DNA of 64,000 bases from Terrirubrum flagellatum (GCF_022059845.1 NZ_CP091851.1:4391501-4455500); one strand, 5' to 3'; positions 8,683 through 19,147 are shown, numbered from the stretch's first letter. Notes: generated by a model not told the origin, from the sequence alone. Program-made: numbers and translations.

Positions 8683-9332
8683 GCGGCGGCTCCAAGCTTC
8701 GCTGCGCGCGCGGCGGCGATGAGCGCGTCAGCGCGCGTCCGAACCTCGGCGGCGCTGAGCCCTGGCTTGAAAAGCGAGGAGCCAATGCCGAACCCATTGG
8801 CGCCGGCCTCGACATAATTCGCCATGGTGTCAGGGCCGACGCCTCCGACAATGAGCAGCTTCGTCGTCGCGGGCAGCACGGCGCGCATCGCGCGCACCGC
8901 CGGCGGCGTCACGATCTCGCCGGGAAACAGTTTCAGCGCATGAGCGCCAGCGCGCAGCGCGCCGAACGCCTCGCTCGGCGTCATCACGCCGGGCATGGCG
9001 ATGAGTTCCCGCGCCACAGCCGCCTCAACGACGCGCGCGTCGAAATGCGGCGAGATGATCAATTGTCCGCCGACATCCGCAATCTTCGCGACGTCATCGG
9101 GATCAACCACGGTGCCGGCGCCAACCAGCACGTCGCGCGGCGCCAAAGCCGCCAGCTTGGCGATGCTGGCGAGAGGATCGGGCGAATTCAATGGGACCTC
9201 GATGAAGCGGAAGCCGGCGACAACGAGCGCCGCGCCAATCGCCTCGACCTCATCAGGCCTGACGCCGCGCAGGATGGCGACGAGCGGCATCTGCGCCATG
9301 GCGGCCGCCATCGTTTCATGCAACGCGCTCAT
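8679..9332 (-). CDS. dgoA: 2-dehydro-3-deoxy-6-phosphogalactonate aldolase (KDPG/KDPGal aldolase family)
   Basis: The 217-residue protein is a class I aldolase of the KDPG/KHG family. It shows LVAILRGVRPDEVEAIGAAL at the start, GAGTV, and the Schiff-base lysine K134 in HALKLFPGE. The IEVPLNSPDP segment and GGVGPDTMANY favour the KDPGal (DgoA) branch over Eda. It would cleave the phosphorylated keto-deoxy sugar acid to pyruvate and glyceraldehyde 3-phosphate. A strong GGGAGGGG ribosome site precedes the ATG, and its stop overlaps the next gene's GTG start. Confidence 0.87.
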   Translation of the reverse strand: MSALHETMAAAMAQMPLVAILRGVRPDEVEAIGAALVVAGFRFIEVPLNSPDPLASIAKLAALAPRDVLVGAGTVVDPDDVAKIADVGGQLIISPHFDARVVEAAVARELIAMPGVMTPSEAFGALRAGAHALKLFPGEIVTPPAVRAMRAVLPATTKLLIVGGVGPDTMANYVEAGANGFGIGSSLFKPGLSAAEVRTRADALIAAARAAKLGAAA

Positions 9333-9359
9333 AAACCCCTCCCGCTGTCGCCGCGCGAT

Positions 9360-9466
9360 CAGAGCCTAGCGCGAAAAAGTGGGAACCGGTTTTTCGCAAG
9401 AGCCATGCTCTGAATTTTTAGAATCGATTACGTTCCCGCACTTTGATTGAGTCAATCAAAGTGCGG
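9360..9466 (-). repeat. Two-hairpin palindromic repeat, copy 1
   Basis: Read on the minus strand, it contains a short palindrome (GCACTTTGATTGA/TCAATCAAAGTGC) and then an outer pairing around GCGAAAAA/TTTTTCGC. It matches the element at 14953-15057 along its whole length apart from scattered differences, in the opposite orientation. It fills the gap between the upp and dgoA genes. It looks like a REP-type non-coding element dispersed in the genome. Confidence 0.8.
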
Positions 9467-9472
9467 CGTGAT

Positions 9473-10102
9473 CTACCGGGTTCCGTAGATGCGATCGCCG
9501 GCGTCGCCAAGCCCCGGCACGATATAGCCCTTGTCGTTGAGATGGCTGTCGATCGCAGCCGTCCAGATCGGCACGTCGGGATGGGCGGCGCGCAGCCGCG
9601 CCACGCCTTCCGGCGCCGCAAGCAGGCAGACATAACGCAGGTCCTTCGCGCCGCGCGCCTTCAGCCGCTCGATCGCGGCGACGGCGGAATTCGCCGTCGC
9701 CAGCATGGGATCGGTGACGATGACGAGGCGATCGGCGAGATCGGTCGGCGCCTTGAAGAAATATTCTACCGCTTCCAGCGTGTCGTGATCGCGATAAAGG
9801 CCGACATGGGCGACGCGCGCTGACGGAATCAGCTCCAGCATGCCGTCGGCAAGCGCGAGGCCGGCGCGCAGAATCGGCGCGAGCACGAGCTTCTTGCCCT
9901 CGATCATCGGCGCATCCATCGCCTCCAGCGGCGTCTCGATGCGCTCGGTCGTCATGGGAAGCTCGCGCGTCACCTCATAGGCGAGCAGCATCGCGATTTC
10001 GCGAACGAGCCGGCGGAAATTCGAGGTCGAGCGCTCCTTGTCGCGCATCAGCGACAATTTGTGCTGCACCAGCGGATGCCTGACGACCGTAACGCCTTCC
10101 AT
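9473..10102 (-). CDS. upp: Uracil phosphoribosyltransferase
   Basis: The 209-residue protein is a full-length UPRT: uracil + PRPP gives UMP + PPi. The PRPP loop reads [14 protein letters not shown] (D131), and the C-terminal uracil-binding segment is [16 protein letters not shown]. It is the last gene of a leftward run after the URC4-like and URC1-like genes. In the URC pathway UMP formation is the entry step, so here it probably serves uracil breakdown as well as salvage. Confidence 0.95.
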   Translation of the reverse strand: MEGVTVVRHPLVQHKLSLMRDKERSTSNFRRLVREIAMLLAYEVTRELPMTTERIETPLEAMDAPMIEGKKLVLAPILRAGLALADGMLELIPSARVAHVGLYRDHDTLEAVEYFFKAPTDLADRLVIVTDPMLATANSAVAAIERLKARGAKDLRYVCLLAAPEGVARLRAAHPDVPIWTAAIDSHLNDKGYIVPGLGDAGDRIYGTR

Positions 10103-10150
10103 GAACCCTACCCCTCGATTTTACGCGAACAGACTAGCCGGAAATTTCGC

Positions 10151-11401
10151 CTAGAAAACCGTGCCGTCGCTGATGATGGCGAGCGGCGGCGAGCCATCCA
10201 CCCGCTTTTCCCTGGCGATGCGCCGGCCCGCCGCCCAGGTGCCGCCTTCCAGCACCTTCGCTAACGGAAGCTCCGCGGCGCTGCGCCCAAGCAGCTTGCG
10301 GATGCGGGCCGCGATCTCGTCGAGCAGCGCGACCGTCAGCGCCCGCCATTCCACAACCAGCAGCGAATCCACGGTATGGGCGACGCCAGCGTCAGCCTCG
10401 TTCTTCAGCGTGAGCACGCCCGCATCGAGGAAAAGCCCGCCATTGCGATATTCCGGCAGGCCGGTGAGGCCGTCGATGTCGGTCACCTCGATGTCAGCCC
10501 ATTGCAGCGGCTCAATCAGGGAATAGGAGAGCCATTGCGACAGCTTGTGGAAGGGCACATAGCCTGCTGGCCCGCCATCATGGGCCACCGCAAGCGGATG
10601 CTTCCAGCAATCGCCAAGCGCAACGCCATCGAGCGAGAGGCGCGAGGGCCAGATCGGGCCGAGGCTGCGGAGAATCTGTTTCAGGATCACCGCAGCCGGC
10701 AGACGACCGGAGGACGCCTGTTGCGACAGACGATCGAACAATCCGCCAGGACGGAGATCGCCATCAGGCGTTGCGAAGTCCTTCGGCGCGCTCATCATCG
10801 AGTTGCCGAGCCTCTGCAATAAAGCCGCGCGACCTTCGAGCCCGACGAGCGGATTGGCGTCCGAAACCTGAAATCCTTTCGCCAGCGCAGCGGCGTCAAA
10901 TTTCTTCAAAGCCTCGGCGTCGACGCGTAGCGGCTTCGAGGCGTCGCTCGAAAACGCACCTGACGCAAACATGTCGAGCGAAGCGAGCGCGAGCCCTTCC
11001 GAGCGCCCGATCGCCTTGCCCGTCCTGGCGTCGCGATAGCGCCAGTCGGCGCCGGCGCCGGCGTCGAGCAGCACGCTGACGATGGCGAGATCATAGGCCG
11101 CGCGGCCCTTCTCGGCGGCGTCAGCAAATTTCGCGCGCTCCGCAAGCTTCGCCCAGCGATCCTCGCCTTCGACGATGAAATGCCGCCAGCGCGCATGGAA
11201 GGGAATGTCGAGCGAGGGATAGTTGTCGCGCATCACGCCGAGCACGAACGCGGCGCAACCATCGAGCTTCGATTCATCGAGCCGGAAATGAAACAGCCTG
11301 TCGGCGCGGGCGAGTTCGAGCATCGCCAGCGCGCGCTTGCGCACGGCGACCGGCGACAGAAGCGCCTCGGCGGCTTTCTGTTCGTTGGATTCAACCGCCA
11401 T
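10151..11401 (-). CDS. DUF1688 protein, URC4-like (uracil catabolism)
   Basis: This 416-residue protein matches the DUF1688 family by recognition of segments such as ALLSPVAVRKRALAMLELA, PSLDIPFHARWRHF, VGLEGRAALLQRLG and DGLTGLPEYRNGGLFLDAG. The family is named after URC4, genetically required for the URC route of uracil degradation in the yeast Lachancea kluyveri; its reaction is not settled to my knowledge. Here it lies between upp and a URC1-like gene on one strand. No signal peptide or membrane segment is present, so it is cytosolic. Confidence 0.82.
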   Translation of the reverse strand: MAVESNEQKAAEALLSPVAVRKRALAMLELARADRLFHFRLDESKLDGCAAFVLGVMRDNYPSLDIPFHARWRHFIVEGEDRWAKLAERAKFADAAEKGRAAYDLAIVSVLLDAGAGADWRYRDARTGKAIGRSEGLALASLDMFASGAFSSDASKPLRVDAEALKKFDAAALAKGFQVSDANPLVGLEGRAALLQRLGNSMMSAPKDFATPDGDLRPGGLFDRLSQQASSGRLPAAVILKQILRSLGPIWPSRLSLDGVALGDCWKHPLAVAHDGGPAGYVPFHKLSQWLSYSLIEPLQWADIEVTDIDGLTGLPEYRNGGLFLDAGVLTLKNEADAGVAHTVDSLLVVEWRALTVALLDEIAARIRKLLGRSAAELPLAKVLEGGTWAAGRRIAREKRVDGSPPLAIISDGTVF

Positions 11402-11447
11402 CGATATTCAACACCGATTCAAAGAGGGCTGAGCGCTCAGGCGCTTC

Positions 11448-11634
11448 TTCATCCCCGGTTCCATGCAGCGAGGCGGAGCCGAGCGGAATGGAGACCGGGG
11501 TCCAGCACAAGGAGCTGCGCCGAAGGCGCAACAAATTCCGTTACACAAAAAGAGTTCGCTGCGCTCACGCATTTTGCGCTGGGCCCCGGACACGGTTTCT
11601 CTCGCTACGCTCGGTTCACCGTTCCGGGGACGGC
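11448..11634. repeat. GC-rich inverted-repeat intergenic element
   Basis: The gap between the DUF1688 and URC1-like genes holds two CCCCGGT...ACCGGGG-type palindromes (about 11448-11504 and 11579-11628) joined by a stretch containing TTCGCTGCGCTCACGC. The words GAGACCGGGGTCCAG and CTGGGCCCCGGACACGG are mutually inverted. It resembles the non-coding palindromic repeats seen between genes in Hyphomicrobiales. It is the only copy I see in the window. Confidence 0.55.
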
Positions 11635-11678
11635 GGCGATCGCTCTGAAAATGCGGGAGAGCAATGGGCGCTGTTCCA

Positions 11679-12941
11679 TCAGAACTTCTCGAGGTCGCGG
11701 CCGACCGTCTTCTTCAGATCATCCTTGGTCGGCGCGGCGCCCGGCGTGAAATAACCTGCCGCCTTCTTCGCCTCGATTTCGACGCTGGCGTCATCAGGCA
11801 CCAGCTCCGGCGGGATCGGCACGCGCTCCCCGATTTCGAGGCCTGACTCCACCATGGCGTCATACTTCATGTTGCTCATCGACATCAGCCGATCGATGCG
11901 CTTCACGCCGAGCCAGTGAAGAATATCCGGCATCAATTGCTGGAAACGCGCATCCTGCACGCCGGCGACGCATTCGGTGCGCTCGAAATAGGTCGCGGCC
12001 TGATCGCCGCCTTCCTGTCGCTTGCGCGCGTTATAAACGAGGAACTTCGTCACCTCTCCAAGCGCGCGGCCTTCCTTCCTGTTGTAGACGATGATGCCGA
12101 CGCCGCCGGACTGCGCCTCCCTCACGCATTCCTCAAGACCATGCACGAGATAGGGCCGGCAGGTGCAGATATCGGAGCCGAACACGTCGGAGCCGTTGCA
12201 TTCGTCATGCACGCGGCAGGCGATGCGCTTCTTCGGATTGCCGATGTCGGCGGGTTCGCCAACGATATAAGCGGTCATGCCGCCGATCGGCGGCAGGAAC
12301 ACCTTCATGTCGGGGCGCGTCACCAGTTCGGGAAACATGCCGCCGGTCTGCTCGAACAGAGTGCGGCGCAGATTCTGCTCCGTCGTGCCGAAGCGCTCGG
12401 CGACGCCCGGCAAATACCAGACGGGATCAACCGCGATCTTGGTGACGGAGACGTCGCCCTTCGCCTGCAGGATATGGCCGTCGGGCGCGAGCCGGCGCGC
12501 GGCGATCGCCGCCAGAATCTCCGGCATGTTGAGCCGCGCCTTGGTGATCGCGATCGAGGGCCTGATATCGACGCCCTCGCCAATCTCCGTCTTGAACACG
12601 TCGCCAACCATGTGCCCGAACGGATCGAGCGAGACGATCTTCTTGAGATCCAACCAGGAGGGATGGGGGCCGATCACGGCGGTCGGATGGGTGTTGGTGA
12701 GGTCAGGCCGCACCAGCGGGTTAAGCGCGCCGGCGGAGACGGCGAGCGCGCGATAGAGCGCGTAGGAGCCGCCATGGGAGCCGATCACGTTGCGATCTTC
12801 GGGCCGGCTCACCGAGCCGATCACCGGCCCGCGCTCTTTCGGATCGGATGCGCCCCATCGAATCGGAAATCGCGCCGTCGACGTCCCCGGTTCGGGGTGG
12901 GACGTGATGCGGATGTGGCTGCGATGGTTCGGGGTGTTCAT
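11679..12941 (-). CDS. URC1-like GTP cyclohydrolase II homologue (uracil catabolism)
   Basis: The 420-residue protein has a GTP cyclohydrolase II-type domain in its C-terminal half. The zinc cysteines are C248, C259 and C261 (HDEC, then CTC), and KEGRALGEVTKFLVY corresponds to the RibA catalytic loop. The N-terminal ~230 residues do not resemble DHBP synthase, and the protein is twice the length of RibA. This architecture, beside DUF1688 and upp, matches URC1, proposed to open the uracil ring of UMP. It is often annotated ribA, but I see no riboflavin gene nearby. Cytosolic. Confidence 0.83.
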   Translation of the reverse strand: MNTPNHRSHIRITSHPEPGTSTARFPIRWGASDPKERGPVIGSVSRPEDRNVIGSHGGSYALYRALAVSAGALNPLVRPDLTNTHPTAVIGPHPSWLDLKKIVSLDPFGHMVGDVFKTEIGEGVDIRPSIAITKARLNMPEILAAIAARRLAPDGHILQAKGDVSVTKIAVDPVWYLPGVAERFGTTEQNLRRTLFEQTGGMFPELVTRPDMKVFLPPIGGMTAYIVGEPADIGNPKKRIACRVHDECNGSDVFGSDICTCRPYLVHGLEECVREAQSGGVGIIVYNRKEGRALGEVTKFLVYNARKRQEGGDQAATYFERTECVAGVQDARFQQLMPDILHWLGVKRIDRLMSMSNMKYDAMVESGLEIGERVPIPPELVPDDASVEIEAKKAAGYFTPGAAPTKDDLKKTVGRDLEKF

Positions 12942-13071
12942 GTGCTTGCCGATAGTTCAACGATCGGAAGCGGTTTCTTGTAGAGCGAGATCGCCGCGAT
13001 GTCGAGGGCGACCTTGCGGAAGGTTCCAGCGGAGCGCATGCTTTCGAGCGTCGCCTGAGGGAGACGGTGCG

Positions 13072-13647
13072 ATGACGACGCGTCGGCCTGGAGCGCTTTC
13101 GTTTTGTTTCCTCTGGTCGGCGCGCGGATTGGGCGTCGCGCTCGCCTTGATCGCGCTGCTCATGGGCGGCGAGGCCGCAGCGCAGTCTGCGGCGAACGTC
13201 GAGATCACCATCGAAGGCGTTCAGGTTATGTCGATCGTGTCGCCTCAGGCGATCCTGTGGCGAAACACCTTCCATAACATCTACACGGTCGCCCCCGACG
13301 GTCAGGTGTCTATTCAGGATTCGTCCGTGGGCGGACCGGACAGGTTGAGCGCTGGGCGTTTCGGGCGTGCGGGCGAAAACCAGAGCGTCGCGGGGCGATC
13401 GCTAAACACGCTCAACATCCGCCCGGGCAACCGCATCGAGCAGCGCTCCAGGATCACGACGAATGTCGGCTCCCTTATCGAAGTTCAACGCAGTATCCAG
13501 ATCCGCGACGACTCCTGTTCGGTCACAATCAATTATCGGATCAGATCGAAAGACGGCCTCGCCGTGATGCGCTCGCCGGACGGTCAGAACTTCGTCTTCG
13601 ATCGATATTGGGCCGAAGGCGTGACGTGCCGCATCCGGCAATTGTAA
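13072..13647 (+). CDS. Exported protein of unknown function
   Basis: This 191-residue protein starts at an ATG at 13072 behind GAGGGAGA. It has a hydrophobic signal peptide ending GEAAAQS at about residue 39. The mature part is a probable beta-rich domain with four-strand character (VEITIEGVQVMSI, TVAPDGQVSIQDSS, RIEQRSRITTNVGSLIEVQRS, SCSVTINYRI) and two cysteines near the end that may pair. I do not recognise the family. It diverges from the URC1-like gene across about 130 bases and stands alone before deoB. Confidence 0.75.
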   Translation: MTTRRPGALSFCFLWSARGLGVALALIALLMGGEAAAQSAANVEITIEGVQVMSIVSPQAILWRNTFHNIYTVAPDGQVSIQDSSVGGPDRLSAGRFGRAGENQSVAGRSLNTLNIRPGNRIEQRSRITTNVGSLIEVQRSIQIRDDSCSVTINYRIRSKDGLAVMRSPDGQNFVFDRYWAEGVTCRIRQL

Positions 13648-13684
13648 CATCGGCCTTCGACGGGCTGCTCAAAAGGCCTGCTGT

Positions 13685-14908
13685 TCACCACGCTTTGCCA
13701 GGCCCCACCGCAAGCAATCCGAGATGCGCGGCGATCGCAGCCGCGATGTCGGCGTAAGTCTCGCGCCGGCCGATCGCGCGGGGCGCGAGACCAGGCCCGA
13801 ACACCAGGAGCGGAACATGCTCGCGCGTGTGATCCGTGCCGCGCCAGGTCGGATCATTGCCGTGATCGGCGGTGATGATGGCGACATCGCCCGGCTTCAG
13901 AAGCGCGGCGAAGGAAGGCAGCCGCGCATCGAATTGCTCGAGGCAATGGGCGTAGCCGGGAACGTCGCGACGATGGCCGAATTCTGAATCGAAATCGACG
14001 AAGTTCGCAAACAGCAGGCCGCCTTCGCCAAGCTTTGGCGTCTCCTCGATCAGTTTATCAAACAGCGCCATGTTGCCGGCCGCCTTCACCTCGCGGCCGG
14101 TCGCGCGATGGGCGAAGATGTCGCCGATCTTGCCGAGCGAAATCACGTCGCGCTTCGCTTGCAAGCAGCGATCGAGAAGCGTGTCATCAGGCGGCTCGAC
14201 GGCGAAATCCTTGCGATTGCCGGTGCGCGCGAAGCCCTTGTCGGGATCCCCGACGAACGGTCTCGCAATCACGCGTCCGACATTCATGGGATCGGCGAGG
14301 CGGCGAGCGACGCGACACAGATCATAAAGTCTTTCGAGGCCAAAGATCGCAGCGTCTTCGTGCGCCGCGATCTGGATCACCGAATCGACCGAGGTGTAGA
14401 TGATCGGCTTGCCCGTGCGCATGTGCTCGGCGCCGAGTTCCTCGATGATGGCGACGCCATTGGAATGCCTGTCACCGAGAAGGCCGGGAATTTTTCCATC
14501 GCGAATGAGCGCGTCGGTGAGTTCGCGAGGAAAGGCGGGACGCCTATCGGGAAATGTCTTCCACTCGAACATCACGGGACATCCCGCAATCTCCCAGTGG
14601 CCTGATGGCGTATCCTTGCCGCGCGCGGTCTCGACGAGATAGCCCCATTGTCCCCGCAGTTCTCCGGTCTCGCCGAAGGAGGGCAACGGCGCACCACGCG
14701 ACGTTTCAGCCGCCTTGCGCAACCCCATCGACGCCAGAAACGGTAGCTGCAGAGAGCCTTTTCGCAAATCCTCGCGATCGCCGCGCCCCGCCGCGCACGC
14801 TTCCGCGATATGCCCGATCGTATCCGAGCCTTCATCGCCATAGAGGCGCGCATCTTCAGCGGCTCCGCAGCCGACGGAATCCATCACAATGAGAAAACAG
14901 CGGGGCAT
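13685..14908 (-). CDS. deoB: Phosphopentomutase
   Basis: The 407-residue protein is a complete alkaline-phosphatase-superfamily phosphopentomutase: ribose 1-phosphate (or the deoxy form) to the 5-phosphate in nucleoside catabolism. Metal ligands appear in MDSVGCGAA at the start, [15 protein letters not shown], and [22 protein letters not shown] near the end; [14 protein letters not shown] carries the catalytic region. It continues the nucleoside theme of upp and the URC-like genes but is separated from them by the divergent exported-protein gene. Confidence 0.95.
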   Translation of the reverse strand: MPRCFLIVMDSVGCGAAEDARLYGDEGSDTIGHIAEACAAGRGDREDLRKGSLQLPFLASMGLRKAAETSRGAPLPSFGETGELRGQWGYLVETARGKDTPSGHWEIAGCPVMFEWKTFPDRRPAFPRELTDALIRDGKIPGLLGDRHSNGVAIIEELGAEHMRTGKPIIYTSVDSVIQIAAHEDAAIFGLERLYDLCRVARRLADPMNVGRVIARPFVGDPDKGFARTGNRKDFAVEPPDDTLLDRCLQAKRDVISLGKIGDIFAHRATGREVKAAGNMALFDKLIEETPKLGEGGLLFANFVDFDSEFGHRRDVPGYAHCLEQFDARLPSFAALLKPGDVAIITADHGNDPTWRGTDHTREHVPLLVFGPGLAPRAIGRRETYADIAAAIAAHLGLLAVGPGKAW

Positions 14909-14952
14909 CGTTCGTTCTTGCTTCGCGCATCAGGCGACATAAGATCACGCTG

Positions 14953-15057
14953 CATTTTGATTGAATCAATCAAAATGCGGAAACGTGATCGGTTTCAAAA
15001 ATCTGGAGCATGGCTTTTGCGAAAAACCGGTTTCCACTTTTTCGCGCCATGCTCCAG
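14953..15057 (+). repeat. Two-hairpin palindromic repeat, copy 2
   Basis: A perfect palindrome GCATTTTGATTGA/TCAATCAAAATGC (14953-14979) is followed by a larger hairpin whose arms CTGGAGCATGGC and GCCATGCTCCAG enclose GCGAAAAA/TTTTTCGC. It matches copy 1 at 9360-9466 in inverse orientation. It sits in the 210-base gap between deoB and the double-ATPase gene. Confidence 0.8.
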
Positions 15058-15118
15058 CCGCCTGGAGATTTCGCGGCGCGGCGCGCAAATGGCAAAACAC
15101 ATGATGTGAATGAGTATA

Positions 15119-16747
<1,629 letters not shown>

Positions 16748-16855
16748 CAGGTCTCGCGGTTCGGTGGATGATTCCGCTTGGCTTACCCGATGCGGGGCGG
16801 AACGGGAAACTGGACGAGCAGGCTCCGCCATGGGAAAGGCCGCGGCGGAGAGCCC

Positions 16856-17563
16856 ATGGAGCGAATTAAGGCCATCCTGTTCGACAAGGACGGCACGCTT
16901 GTCGATTTCAATCGCACCTGGGGGCCGGCGGCGCATGCGGTGGTGAGCCGGCTCGCGAACGGCAACGCCGCGCATCTGGCCGGCCTCATGGACGCCGTCG
17001 GCTTCGTCGCCGGCACAACCAACCTGACGATGCGGTCGGCGGTCGTTTCGGACGCCACGCCGGTGTTCGCCCGCCATTGGGCCACGCTGATCGAACGGGA
17101 GGCGACACCGGAATTCTTCGCCGAAATCGACCGGATGTTCGCCGAAGAGGTGATGAAGTCGCTTTCCCCGCTGCCTTTCGTCGCGGCGACGCTCGCGGCG
17201 CTCGGCGCATCCGGCCTGTCGCTCGGCGTCGGCACCAACGACGCGGAGGCCAACGCCCGCCAGCAGATCAGGGGCCTCGGCCTCGATCATCTGCTGCCCT
17301 TCATCGCCGGCTACGATTCCGGCCACGGCGCAAAGCCGTCGCCGGGCATGGTGCTCGCCTTTGCGCGTCACGTCGGCGTTGCGCCGCAGGAGGTGGCGAT
17401 GGTCGGCGACACTTTGCATGACATCGAGGCGGCGAAAGCGGCGGGCGCGCGCTCGGTAGCGGTGTTGACCGGACTCACAGGCGAAGGGGCGCGCGAGCAG
17501 CTCGCCCCGCATGCCGACATCGTGATTCGGTCGCTCGACGAACTCGCCGGCGCGATCTTCTGA
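16856..17563 (+). CDS. HAD-superfamily phosphatase (Gph-like)
   Basis: The 235-residue protein begins [15 protein letters not shown], the HAD motif I with nucleophile D10 and acid D12. Motif II is LGVGTNDA, and motif IV appears in [18 protein letters not shown]. It is of the phosphoglycolate-phosphatase-like group, acting on small phosphorylated metabolites; I do not assign the substrate. The ATG at 16856 follows a GGAG ribosome site and gives the family start. It is divergent from the ABC ATPase gene. Confidence 0.87.
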   Translation: MERIKAILFDKDGTLVDFNRTWGPAAHAVVSRLANGNAAHLAGLMDAVGFVAGTTNLTMRSAVVSDATPVFARHWATLIEREATPEFFAEIDRMFAEEVMKSLSPLPFVAATLAALGASGLSLGVGTNDAEANARQQIRGLGLDHLLPFIAGYDSGHGAKPSPGMVLAFARHVGVAPQEVAMVGDTLHDIEAAKAAGARSVAVLTGLTGEGAREQLAPHADIVIRSLDELAGAIF

Positions 17564-17569
17564 TTCTGC

Positions 17570-17750
17570 TCTCGCGGCGAAAGCGGCTGAATCCAGACCT
17601 TGCTTTCCGCTGTCCTCGCGCCGCCGACGTGACCTGTATTGAGCGCGCCGCGCGGCTTGTGCTCGAAGCCGCGCGGAACGACGAACATCTCGCCCGGCCC
17701 GATAAGAACGGCGCCATCGCGGAAATCAATGCGCAGGCGGTCTGGATCGC
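17570..17750 (-). pseudogene. Decayed cupin-domain gene remnant
   Basis: On the minus strand the frame reads [21 protein letters not shown] followed by PRGFEHKP, which is the cupin barrel of a widespread small-cupin family. It jumps directly to [21 protein letters not shown], which in intact members lies several residues later. The N-terminal half with the metal-binding HxH motif is missing, and the strand linking the two segments is deleted. The remnant lies just after the HAD gene on the opposite strand, in a 550-base stretch with no intact gene. Confidence 0.65.
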
Positions 17751-17983
17751 CGGGCCTTCGCTTCGCCGAAGCGGCTACGGCCGCGCGCGGGGCGGTCGGT
17801 TCGCCACCTTCTGGCGACTGGCTCCTCACAACACCTTTTGCGCGCTGCCGCCAGTAGCGCGCGAACCACACCGCCCCGCGCTCCCTCTGAGGGGCAGGCA
17901 AGCGAAGACGAAGGGAAGATCAAAGCGGGAGAGAAATGGAGCCGTGCGAGAGGCGCGGGAAATTGGCGCGACTATCTCTCAGC

Positions 17984-18091
17984 CGTCATTCCGGGGCCGA
18001 GCGCAGCGAGGAGCCCGGAACCCAGAAGATAGTTCCGCTGGCGCGATCTCTGGGTTCCGGGCTCGCTCCTCCGGAGCGCCCCGGAATGACG
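17984..18091. repeat. 108-nt long inverted repeat
   Basis: CGTCATTCCGGGG at the left and CCCCGGAATGACG at the right are exact inverse complements. Inner arms GAGCCCGGAACCCAGA and TCTGGGTTCCGGGCTC also pair. The whole can fold into one long cruciform or hairpin. It lies between the cupin remnant and the end of the PPK2 gene. The sequence style is that of the palindromic intergenic repeats of Hyphomicrobiales. Confidence 0.8.
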
Positions 18092-18116
18092 AATTGGATA
18101 AAGAGAGGCGCGACCC

Positions 18117-19028
18117 TCACTCCTCGCCGCCGCGTTTCAGGAACTGCTTCGCGCCCAGCACGATCTCGTCATCAATTTCGCCAATGCGCGATTCATCGCG
18201 GCCCTGATAGGGAATCATCCAGAGCACATGCCTGATCGCATTGAGCCGCGTGCGCATCTTGTCGTTCGCCTTGATGATGGTCCAGCGCGCATGCTTGGTG
18301 TCGGAGGCTTCGAGAAGCGCGTCGAACGCGTCGGAATAGGCGTCCCACTTCTCCGACGCGGCGAAATCGATCGGCGACAATTTCCAGCGCTTGAGCGGAT
18401 CATGATAGCGATTGTGCAGGCGCTTCAACTGCATCTCGCGCCCGATCGAGAAGAAGAATTTGACGAGGCGGACATTCTCCTTCGTCAGCATCTTCTCGAA
18501 TTCGGGAACCTCGTGGAGAAAACGCCGCGCCTCCTCCTCGCTGCAGAAGCCCATCACGCGCTCGACGCCGGCCCTGTTGTACCAGGAGCGATCGAACAGC
18601 ACGATTTCACCCTTGGTCGGCATCTGCGAGATGTAGCGCTGCAAATGCCACTGGCCCTTCTCGACTTCTGTGGGCTTCGGCAGCGCCACGACGCGGGCGG
18701 AGCGTGGATTGAGATGCTGGGTGAAGCGCAGGATCGCGCCGCCCTTGCCGGCGCCATCGCGGCCCTCGAACACGATCACCAACCGCTCGCCAGCTTCCTT
18801 GATCCAGTTCTGCAGCTTGATGAGTTCGATCTGGAGGCCGAGCAGCTCCTTCTCATACTTGTCCTCATCCATCTTGTGATCGTGGGGATAGCCGCCCGAA
18901 CGGAACGCGGCCTCGCTGATCGATTTCGGAAATTTGGGATCGGCGATATTGAAAGGCAGCGTCACGCCGGCAGGCTCCGGCGCCTCGATGCCCGCATGTT
19001 CCTCGGCGCGATCGGCCTTGTCGTCCAT
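18117..19028 (-). CDS. ppk2: Polyphosphate kinase 2 (PPK2 family)
   Basis: The 303-residue protein is a one-domain PPK2. It has the Walker A FEGRDGAGKGG (about 88-98), the Walker B-like FDRSWYNRAG, and the lid segment EFEKMLTKENVRLVKFFFSI. It transfers phosphate between polyphosphate and nucleotides, a cytosolic energy-storage role. The first ~55 residues are a polar leader before SGGYPHDHKMDEDKYEKELL. The ATG at 19028 is used because upstream residues lack family character. It is divergent from hrcA, about 120 bases away. Confidence 0.92.
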   Translation of the reverse strand: MDDKADRAEEHAGIEAPEPAGVTLPFNIADPKFPKSISEAAFRSGGYPHDHKMDEDKYEKELLGLQIELIKLQNWIKEAGERLVIVFEGRDGAGKGGAILRFTQHLNPRSARVVALPKPTEVEKGQWHLQRYISQMPTKGEIVLFDRSWYNRAGVERVMGFCSEEEARRFLHEVPEFEKMLTKENVRLVKFFFSIGREMQLKRLHNRYHDPLKRWKLSPIDFAASEKWDAYSDAFDALLEASDTKHARWTIIKANDKMRTRLNAIRHVLWMIPYQGRDESRIGEIDDEIVLGAKQFLKRGGEE

Positions 19029-19147
19029 GGCGTCGTCCTTCCCTTTGGACCGCACGCTAGCAAAGCCGGCAAGGGAACGCCAAGGACGCCACGACGAACG
19101 CCGCCACGGCGTTGCGAAAGGCCGCGCCGCCGTGCGAGGATTGCGCC

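Noticed and set aside
11679-12941. Reading this gene as ribA, a riboflavin-pathway GTP cyclohydrolase II.
   Set aside because: It is twice the length, lacks the DHBP-synthase motif, and sits with DUF1688 and upp, not with rib genes; the URC1-like reading fits better.
16748-17512. A possible 255-residue N-terminal extension of the double-ATPase protein on the minus strand.
   Set aside because: It is antisense to the HAD phosphatase gene and has no family character; the ATG at 16747 gives the normal YejF-like length.
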